Of a DNA stretch of 64,000 nucleotides, positions 57,762-64,000 are shown one piece after another. Numbering within the stretch: the stretch's first letter is position 1; each line of letters opens with the position of its first letter. The notes under the pieces are model-generated. The model had not been told where the DNA came from, ran no database searches, and was given only the letters and a program-made list of their open reading frames with translations. Source of the DNA: Alteromonas halophila (GTDB lineage: Bacteria > Pseudomonadota > Gammaproteobacteria > Enterobacterales > Alteromonadaceae); contig NZ_BMXP01000001.1 of the NCBI RefSeq assembly GCF_014651815.1, positions 124,001 to 188,000 of the forward strand. Reading direction: 5' to 3'. The position numbers and the translations under genes are program-made.

Positions 57762-59861
57762 ATGCAGTTATCCGGTTATTTACAGCGATTCGATAAAACG
57801 CAGCTTCAGCAGTTTTCCAGTGGCCTGGGCGCGCCGATTGTACTGCTGGCCATCATGGGCATGGTTATTTTGCCTATGCCGCCATTTTTACTGGATGTGC
57901 TGTTCAGTTTCAATATTGCCTTATCGCTGGTCATCATTCTGGTGGCGGTATTTACTAAACGTCCGATTGACTTTGGAATCTTCCCTTTAGTATTGCTGAT
58001 TGCAACGGTACTACGGCTGGCGCTGAACGTAGCGTCAACCCGGGTTGTTTTGCTCTATGGGCACGAGGGCGGTGATGCGGCCGGGAAAGTCATTGAAGCC
58101 TTCGGTGAAGTGGTGATTGGCGGAAACTATGCCGTAGGTATCGTGGTGTTTGCCATCCTGCTTATTATTAACTTTAAAGTGGTTACCGCTGGTGCTGGCC
58201 GTATTTCAGAAGTCGGCGCACGGTTTACCCTGGATGCCATGCCTGGTAAACAAATGGCCATCGATGCGGATTTGAACGCAGGCTATATTGATCAGGACCA
58301 GGCACGCGCCCGGCGTGAGGAAATCACCGCTGAGGCTGACTTCTACGGCTCAATGGATGGTGCGTCAAAATTTGTGAAAGGCGATGCCGTGGCGGGCCTG
58401 TTTATCATGCTGATCAATATTGTTGGCGGCCTGTTTATTGGCATGATCCAGCACGACCTGGCATTTGGCAATGCAATCGAAGTCTACACCATTCTGACTA
58501 TTGGTGACGGCCTGGTGGCGCAAATTCCTTCACTACTGCTGTCGGTGGCCACTGCCATTATTGTGACGCGTGAAAATGAAACCCAGGAGATGGGCAGCGA
58601 GATCACGGAGCAGCTGGGCAATCAGCAGGCGCTGTATATTGCGGCTGGAGTGTTGTTTGTTATGGGAATTATTCCCGGCATGCCACACTTAGCCTTCCTG
58701 TCATTTTCTGCCATGGCCGCAGGCTATGCGTTATGGCGTACCCGTCAGGCGAAAATTGCTGCGCAGCAGCCCGCTGCGCCGGCAGAAGTCAGTCAAAACG
58801 AACAGGTAGCCCCGGAAGTCAAAGAGCTGGGCTGGGACGATGTACAGCATGTCGATACCATCGGTCTGGAAGTGGGCTACCGGTTGATCCCGCTGGTGGA
58901 TAAGTCGCAGGGTGGCGAATTACTGACGCGTATCAAAGGCGTGCGCAAAAAACTGTCACAGGAACTGGGCTTTCTTATTCCGCCGGTACACATTCGCGAT
59001 AACCTGGATTTAGATCCCAATGCCTATGAGATTGCCTTATTAGGCGTCAATATCGGGGAAGCCCAGATAAGCCATGACGAAGAGCTGGCCATTAACCCTG
59101 GACAGGTGTTCGGAAAGCTGGAGGGGCGTGCCACTAAGGATCCGGCCTTTGGACTGGATGCAGTGTGGATCAAGCCGGGCAAACGCGAACATGCACAGAC
59201 CCTGGGATACACCGTGGTAGACGCGGCAACAGTGGTGGCCACCCATTTAAGTCAGCTGTTAACCAACAATGCCTACCAGTTACTGGGGTACGAAGAGACT
59301 CAGCAATTGCTGGACATGCTGGCTAAGCATAACCCTAAACTGGTGGAAGGGCTGGTCCCCGATATTCTTCAGCTTTCAACCGTGGTGAAAGTGCTGCAAA
59401 CCCTGCTCTTTGAAGGCGTGCCTATTCGTGACATGCGCACGATTGTGCAGACGTTAAGTGAATACGGGCCGCGCAGTCAGGACCCCGATGTACTGGTCTC
59501 TGCGGTACGTATTTCGTTAAAGCGTTTGATTGTTCAGGAAATCGTATCGGGCAACGCCGAGATCCCTGTCATAACTCTGGCACCAGAACTGGAACAGATG
59601 TTGCACCAGTCATTGCAGGCAGGTGGCGAAGATGGCGCTGGCATCGAACCGGGTCTGGCCGACAAGCTGCAAAAGTCATTGCAGCAGGCAAGTCAGAACC
59701 AGGAGCTGGAAGGCGAGCCAGCGGTGTTACTCACATCAGGCATGTTGCGGCCGGTGTTATCACGCTTCCTGAAATACTCTGTCGCTGGATTGAATGTCTT
59801 GTCTTATCAGGAAATTCCGGACGACAAACAAATAAAAATTGTCAGTTCTGTGGGTCAATAA
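57762..59861 (+). CDS. flhA: Export apparatus protein FlhA
   Basis: 699 residues. Eight membrane segments in the first 320 residues, with the conserved cytoplasmic loop (RISEVGARFTLDAMPGKQMA, IDADLNAGYIDQDQARARR); the C-terminal cytoplasmic domain (VGYRLIPLVDKSQGGELLTR, VHIRDNLDLDPNAYEIALLG) forms the nonameric export ring. It uses the proton gradient for export. First gene of flhA-flhF-flhG-fliA. Confidence 0.97.
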   Translation: MQLSGYLQRFDKTQLQQFSSGLGAPIVLLAIMGMVILPMPPFLLDVLFSFNIALSLVIILVAVFTKRPIDFGIFPLVLLIATVLRLALNVASTRVVLLYGHEGGDAAGKVIEAFGEVVIGGNYAVGIVVFAILLIINFKVVTAGAGRISEVGARFTLDAMPGKQMAIDADLNAGYIDQDQARARREEITAEADFYGSMDGASKFVKGDAVAGLFIMLINIVGGLFIGMIQHDLAFGNAIEVYTILTIGDGLVAQIPSLLLSVATAIIVTRENETQEMGSEITEQLGNQQALYIAAGVLFVMGIIPGMPHLAFLSFSAMAAGYALWRTRQAKIAAQQPAAPAEVSQNEQVAPEVKELGWDDVQHVDTIGLEVGYRLIPLVDKSQGGELLTRIKGVRKKLSQELGFLIPPVHIRDNLDLDPNAYEIALLGVNIGEAQISHDEELAINPGQVFGKLEGRATKDPAFGLDAVWIKPGKREHAQTLGYTVVDAATVVATHLSQLLTNNAYQLLGYEETQQLLDMLAKHNPKLVEGLVPDILQLSTVVKVLQTLLFEGVPIRDMRTIVQTLSEYGPRSQDPDVLVSAVRISLKRLIVQEIVSGNAEIPVITLAPELEQMLHQSLQAGGEDGAGIEPGLADKLQKSLQQASQNQELEGEPAVLLTSGMLRPVLSRFLKYSVAGLNVLSYQEIPDDKQIKIVSSVGQ

Positions 59862-59891
59862 TCTGACACCCGAGTTGGTTACGAGGTTGCA

Positions 59892-61256
59892 ATGAAAATC
59901 AGACGATTCTTTGGCAAAGACATGCGAGAGGCGCTCAGCCAGGTAAAAGCGGAGCTAGGTAGTGATGCAGTGATCATGTCCAACCGAAAGGTGGCAGATG
60001 GTATTGAACTGGTGGCGGCGTATGATAAAGAGCCGGACGCGGCACTGTCGTTAAAGTCAAAGACTAAAAAAGAGCAGACCACGCCCAGCCTGAGCGAGAT
60101 CATTGGCGATGACGGCCCGGACACCTTACGCGCACTGCTTGAAAAACAGCAGGCGGGCGGTCAGCCAGGCAAACCCAATCCCGCGCAGCCGCAGGCAGCG
60201 GTTGCGCCGCAAACCGCTGCTGCGCAGCAGCAAGCGGCCAGCCAGCCTCAGGCCGCACAGCATCAAGATTACACGCCTGCAATGGATACCGCTTTTGATG
60301 CCGGTGCACCGCAGCAAACCGCAGACAGCGGTGACAGTTTGTCAGAAATAAAAGAAGAACTGGCATCACTGCGCAGTGTATTGCAGTTTCAGGTAGCCGA
60401 TTTAATGGAAGCGAAAAAGCAGCGCCATCGCCCGGTGCATCATTATCTGCGCCAGCGGCTGATCGATATGGGCTTAAGTGAGCGTTTATCCGACCAGCTG
60501 ATTCACTATGTACCCGCTGACTATACTGAACGCGAAGCCTGGGTTTACCTCCTTAACCTGTTGTCTAACCGCATCAATGTGACCGGTAACGATATTCTGT
60601 CGCAGTCGGGTGTCGTGGCACTGGTAGGGCCGACGGGGACTGGCAAGACCACCACGGTGGCCAAACTTGCTGCCCGCTACGCACAAAAATACGGTGTGGA
60701 ATCGGTGGCCATGGTGACCATTGATACGTACCGGATCGCCGCGTATGAACAACTGGCAACCTACGGAAAAATCATTGGCTGTACAGTAAAAAAGGCGCAG
60801 AGCACCGAGGAGTTAGCCGATGTGTTGTTCCAGCTTCGGCATAAACGCCTTGTGTTAATTGACACGGCCGGCTTCAGTCAGCGTGACAGCCGTCTGATTA
60901 AACAGCTTCAGCAATTTGATACCGGGCAGATGCAGCGCGTGAAAAAATACCTGGTGACGCAGGCGAATACACAGTACCCAGCCTTACAGCGCATTATTGG
61001 TGCCTATGATCCGGTGAAGCTGGATGGCTGCATTTTCACCAAACTGGATGAATGCTACTCGCTGGGAGAGATATTAAGTGCGTCGGTTGAATATCAGTTA
61101 CCGGTAAGTTATGTCACCGACGGACAAAAGGTGCCGGAGGATATAAAAGTGGCCGATGCGAAATCTCTGGTATCGGCTGCCGCAAAGCTTTATAAAAAGT
61201 ACGGATTGAATCATACTAGTAGCACTAGTGTAGTAAATGCAGCACAAGCAGTATGA
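59892..61256 (+). CDS. flhF: Polar flagellar GTPase FlhF
   Basis: 454 residues. N-terminal B domain (MKIRRFFGKDMREALSQVKA), an Ala/Gln/Pro-rich linker about 85-145, and an SRP-type NG domain with G1 GPTGTGKTTT near 244-253, DTYRIAAYEQL, DTAGFSQRD and TKLDE. FlhF recruits the first flagellar parts to the cell pole. Overlaps flhG by 4 bases. Confidence 0.97.
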   Translation: MKIRRFFGKDMREALSQVKAELGSDAVIMSNRKVADGIELVAAYDKEPDAALSLKSKTKKEQTTPSLSEIIGDDGPDTLRALLEKQQAGGQPGKPNPAQPQAAVAPQTAAAQQQAASQPQAAQHQDYTPAMDTAFDAGAPQQTADSGDSLSEIKEELASLRSVLQFQVADLMEAKKQRHRPVHHYLRQRLIDMGLSERLSDQLIHYVPADYTEREAWVYLLNLLSNRINVTGNDILSQSGVVALVGPTGTGKTTTVAKLAARYAQKYGVESVAMVTIDTYRIAAYEQLATYGKIIGCTVKKAQSTEELADVLFQLRHKRLVLIDTAGFSQRDSRLIKQLQQFDTGQMQRVKKYLVTQANTQYPALQRIIGAYDPVKLDGCIFTKLDECYSLGEILSASVEYQLPVSYVTDGQKVPEDIKVADAKSLVSAAAKLYKKYGLNHTSSTSVVNAAQAV

Positions 61257-62119
61257 TCGAAGATCAAGCGAGTAGCTTACGGAAAATGAATCAGTCAAGG
61301 TTAATTAAAGTCATTGCAGTAACGGGCGGTAAAGGTGGCGTTGGAAAAACCAACATCACTCTGAATACTGCAATTGCAATGGCCAAGCAGGGCAAGCGCG
61401 TGATGGTACTGGATGCCGACCTCGGTCTGGCAAACGTGGATGTCATGCTTGGACTGCGCGTAGAAAAGAACCTGTCTCACGTATTGTCAGGCGAGTGTAC
61501 ACTCGATGATGTACTGGTCACCGGGCCGCATGGGATAAAGATTGCGCCAGCAACGTCAGGTACGCAGGCGATGACCGAGTTATCGCCGACCGAGCATGCC
61601 GGTCTCATCAGAGCATTCAGCGAACTGCGTTCTCAGATTGATGTGCTTATCGTCGATACGGCGGCGGGAATTTCAGATATGGTGCTGAGCTTCTCCAAGG
61701 CATCGCAGGACATTATGGTGGTGGTGTGCGACGAGCCCACATCGCTGACTGACGCCTACGCACTCATTAAGATACTCAATCGCGAGCATGGTGTATTCCG
61801 CTTCAAAGTGGTGGCAAATATGGTGCGCGATGTCCGTGAAGGACAGGAGTTATTCAGCAAGTTATCAAAAGTAACCGGGCGTTTTCTTGATGTCGCTCTG
61901 GAGCTGGTTGCCACGATTCCGTTTGATGAAAATATCCGTCGGGCAGTGCGTAAGCAAACCGCCATTGTTGACGCGTTTCCAGGGTCGCCCGCGTCAGTGG
62001 CGATTTCTCAGTTGGCAACAAAAGCAGCATCCTGGCCAATACCTAATCAGCCAGGTGGACATCTGGAATTTTTCATTGAACAATTGGTGACGAGTAAAGT
62101 AGCGGGAAGTCAACGTTGA
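61253..62119 (+). CDS. flhG: Flagellar number regulator FlhG (FleN, MinD-like)
   Basis: 288 residues, MinD/ParA-type ATPase with the deviant Walker A GGKGGVGKTN at 25-34, DADLGLANVDVMLGL and DTAAGISDMVLSFS. It limits flagellar number, in Pseudomonas and Vibrio by acting on FlrA/FleQ and FlhF. Overlaps flhF by 4 bases and fliA by 4 bases. Confidence 0.97.
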   Translation: MIEDQASSLRKMNQSRLIKVIAVTGGKGGVGKTNITLNTAIAMAKQGKRVMVLDADLGLANVDVMLGLRVEKNLSHVLSGECTLDDVLVTGPHGIKIAPATSGTQAMTELSPTEHAGLIRAFSELRSQIDVLIVDTAAGISDMVLSFSKASQDIMVVVCDEPTSLTDAYALIKILNREHGVFRFKVVANMVRDVREGQELFSKLSKVTGRFLDVALELVATIPFDENIRRAVRKQTAIVDAFPGSPASVAISQLATKAASWPIPNQPGGHLEFFIEQLVTSKVAGSQR

Positions 62120-62844
62120 ATAGCAAAGCCGCAGCTTACCAACAGCAAGCCGATAAATCACAACTTGTTGAACGACACGCACCGCTGGTGAAGCGCATTG
62201 CGCACCACCTGATGGCGCGTTTGCCGGCAAGTGTGCTGGTGGATGATCTCATCCAGTCCGGCATGATTGGTCTGCTGGAAGCCGCAAAAAACTTTGATGG
62301 CTCCAAAGGCGCCAGTTTTGAGACGTTCGCGGGGATCCGCATCCGTGGTGCCATGCTCGATGAAATCCGTAAAGGCGACTGGACACCCCGCTCGGTACAC
62401 CGTAACAGTCGCGCCATAACGGAAGCGATTTCGCAGGTTGAAAGTGAGACCGGGCGCGATGCCAGAGACGCCGAAATTGCCACCAAATTAAACGTGAGTT
62501 TGCCTGACTATCACCAGATGCTTAATGAGGTAAATGCAGGTAAACTGGTCGGAATTGAAGATCTTGGTGTGTCTGAAGATGTGATAACCACGGAGCAGAA
62601 CCGGGGCAGCGACACGCCGCTGGAAGATTTGATGCAAGGCGCTTTCCAAAAAGCACTTGCCCATGCTATTACTACATTACCTGAACGAGAAGCGATAGTG
62701 CTGTCTTTGTACTATGACGAAGAACTTAACCTGCGTGAGATTGGTGAGGTTTTAGAAGTCAGTGAGTCACGAGTCAGCCAGATACACAGCCAGGCCATGT
62801 TAAAACTCAAATCACGAATGAAGTCATGGCGGGCTGATAATTAG
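62116..62844 (+). CDS. fliA: Flagellar sigma factor FliA (sigma-28), TTG start
   Basis: 242 residues from a TTG that overlaps the flhG stop (TTGA). Region 2 (HHLMARLPASVLVDDLIQSG, FETFAGIRIRGAMLDEIRKG) and region 4 (LPEREAIVLSLYYDEELNLR, VLEVSESRVSQIHSQAMLKL) are complete. It recognises the TAAA-N15-GCCGATAA sites upstream of flgM and the first two flagellins and is held by FlgM. Confidence 0.97.
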   Translation: MNSKAAAYQQQADKSQLVERHAPLVKRIAHHLMARLPASVLVDDLIQSGMIGLLEAAKNFDGSKGASFETFAGIRIRGAMLDEIRKGDWTPRSVHRNSRAITEAISQVESETGRDARDAEIATKLNVSLPDYHQMLNEVNAGKLVGIEDLGVSEDVITTEQNRGSDTPLEDLMQGAFQKALAHAITTLPEREAIVLSLYYDEELNLREIGEVLEVSESRVSQIHSQAMLKLKSRMKSWRADN

Positions 62845-62885
62845 CCAATATTTACAACTATTTATAATCCTCACTGGAGGCCATT

Positions 62886-63269
62886 TTGGACAAGAATATG
62901 AAAATTCTCGTGGTTGACGATTTTTCGACCATGAGACGTATCATAAAGAACCTGCTTAAAGATTTGGGGTTTTCCAATATCCAGGAAGCGGACGACGGCA
63001 ATACTGCGCTGCCTATGCTGCAACAGGGTGACTTTGACTTTGTTGTTACCGACTGGAACATGCCAGGGATGCAGGGAATTGACCTGCTGCGTGCCATCCG
63101 TTCGGACGACAAACTCAAACAATTACCTGTCCTGATGGTGACCGCTGAAGCCAAAAAAGAACAAATCGTAGCCGCCGCGCAAGCCGGGGTTAATGGTTAT
63201 GTCGTCAAGCCGTTTACTGCAGCAACGCTGAAAGAGAAGCTTGATAAAATCTTCGAACGTTTAGGTTGA
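62886..63269 (+). CDS. cheY: Chemotaxis response regulator CheY, TTG start
   Basis: 127 residues. GGAGG five bases before the TTG supports that start over the ATG at 62898; [19 protein letters not shown] aligns from the first residue with CheY. Key residues: Asp11/Asp12, phospho-acceptor Asp56 in VTDWNMPGM, Thr86 and Lys108. Phospho-CheY binds the FliM N-terminus and changes rotation. Followed by its phosphatase cheZ. Confidence 0.97.
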   Translation: MDKNMKILVVDDFSTMRRIIKNLLKDLGFSNIQEADDGNTALPMLQQGDFDFVVTDWNMPGMQGIDLLRAIRSDDKLKQLPVLMVTAEAKKEQIVAAAQAGVNGYVVKPFTAATLKEKLDKIFERLG

Positions 63270-63303
63270 TCCAGACGTCGTATAGTCGAACGAGGAACAC
63301 CGG

Positions 63304-64000
63304 ATGTCGACAGATGTAAACGTGCCTATCACGCTAGACGAAGCCAGGCAACTGGTTGCGTATCTCGAAGCTGGCGATAACGCGTCAGCGAAAGCGATAC
63401 TCGAAGCCGTGTCGATGAAAGAGTCGATCGAACTGTTTGAAGAAGTGGGTAAACTGACCCGACAGCTACATGACGCACTCAACAATTTCCAACTTGATGA
63501 ACGCATCGCCAACCTGGCTAATGATGACATTCCGGATGCGCAGTCTAGATTAACGTACGTGATGGAAGAGACGGAAAAGGCGGCGAATACAACGATGGAT
63601 GCCGTCGAGGCCAGCATGCCCATTGCGGAAACACTTTCCAGCCGTATTGATAAAATCATGCCGGAATGGAAAAAACTCATGAGCCGCGAGATTGCGCTTG
63701 GCGAATTTAAAGCCCTGTGCACCGATATAGATCAACTGCTGGAAGATGCCTCACAGGAATCCGCCAAGCTAACCGGGTTGTTGACCGAAGTGTTAATGGC
63801 GCAGGGCTATCAGGATTTGACGGGTCAGGTTATACGCCGTGTGATTGAGCTGGTCAAAGAAGTTGAGGACAGTCTGGTCAACATGCTTACCATGTTTGGT
63901 GACACCGAACAGACACAAGAGCCTAAACAATCTAAAACCTCGTCCGATAAAGACAAAGTAGGCGCTGAAGGACCCATAATCGACGCTGAGAGTCGGGATG
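63304..64000 (+). CDS. cheZ: CheY-P phosphatase CheZ, C-terminus cut by window edge
   Basis: The ATG at 63304 follows GAGGAA and opens a frame of 232 codons to the window end. Long helices form the four-helix bundle; the active-site segment AQGYQDLTGQVIRRVIEL with the catalytic Gln is present. The C-terminal CheY-binding peptide lies beyond the edge. It removes phosphate from CheY-P to end the tumble/reversal signal. Confidence 0.95.
   Translation, partial: MSTDVNVPITLDEARQLVAYLEAGDNASAKAILEAVSMKESIELFEEVGKLTRQLHDALNNFQLDERIANLANDDIPDAQSRLTYVMEETEKAANTTMDAVEASMPIAETLSSRIDKIMPEWKKLMSREIALGEFKALCTDIDQLLEDASQESAKLTGLLTEVLMAQGYQDLTGQVIRRVIELVKEVEDSLVNMLTMFGDTEQTQEPKQSKTSSDKDKVGAEGPIIDAESRD

Overview
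The window is almost entirely a polar-flagellum and chemotaxis gene cluster of a gammaproteobacterium. The gene set and order match marine Alteromonadales (Alteromonas-like) and, more loosely, Vibrio and Pseudomonas: FlgT/FlgP basal-body proteins, the FlrA-FlrB-FlrC sigma-54 cascade, FlhF/FlhG polar placement proteins, FliA and CheY-CheZ. The genus is inferred from family knowledge, not from a marker gene. Both window edges cut genes: flgT lacks its C-terminus at the left and cheZ lacks its C-terminus at the right.

Layout. (1) 1-5347: flgT(-), flgP(+), flgN-flgM(-), flgA(-), cheV-cheR(+). (2) 5371-16253: rod, hook and ring genes flgBCDE, then, after a terminator and a fresh sigma-54 promoter, flgFGHIJKL. 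(3) 16221-22825: a sialidase-like beta-propeller gene on the opposite strand, two near-identical flagellins each with its own sigma-28 promoter, then flaG-fliD-fliS-fliT. (4) 22833-36620: a flagellin glycosylation island. It holds a double-length Maf-type transferase, pseB, a decayed IS481-type transposase, an AT-rich reverse-strand block (pseC-pseF-pseG-sulfotransferase-aminotransferase-like-pseI-wbqC-like), a broken second pseF and a GT-B-like glycosyltransferase. (5) 36741-41899: a third, divergent flagellin behind a sigma-54-type promoter, then flrA and flrBC. (6) 41913-42601: about four and a third copies of a 160-bp tandem repeat. (7) 42699-56079: export and motor genes fliEFGHIJ, then fliKLMNOPQR-flhB. 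(8) 56246-57606: an inserted small lipoprotein gene and a lipase-like gene. (9) 57689-64000: flhA-flhF-flhG-fliA-cheY-cheZ.

How it works together. FlrA (sigma-54 activator) would switch on flrBC. FlrC, phosphorylated by FlrB, would activate sigma-54 promoters; I can read GG-N10-GC type elements before flgP, flgA, flgB, flgF, flaG, the third flagellin, flrB, fliE and fliK, and a variant before flhA. FliA (sigma-28), held by FlgM until hook completion, would drive flgM and the two main flagellins, whose upstream regions carry TAAA-N15-GCCGATAA-type elements. The pse genes would make CMP-pseudaminic acid, and the Maf-type protein would place it on flagellins before export.

The most unusual parts are the glycosylation island, which looks like a replaced cassette with scars at both ends; the sialidase-like gene beside the flagellins; the 160-bp repeat array; and a sigma-54 promoter nested inside a flagellin terminator.
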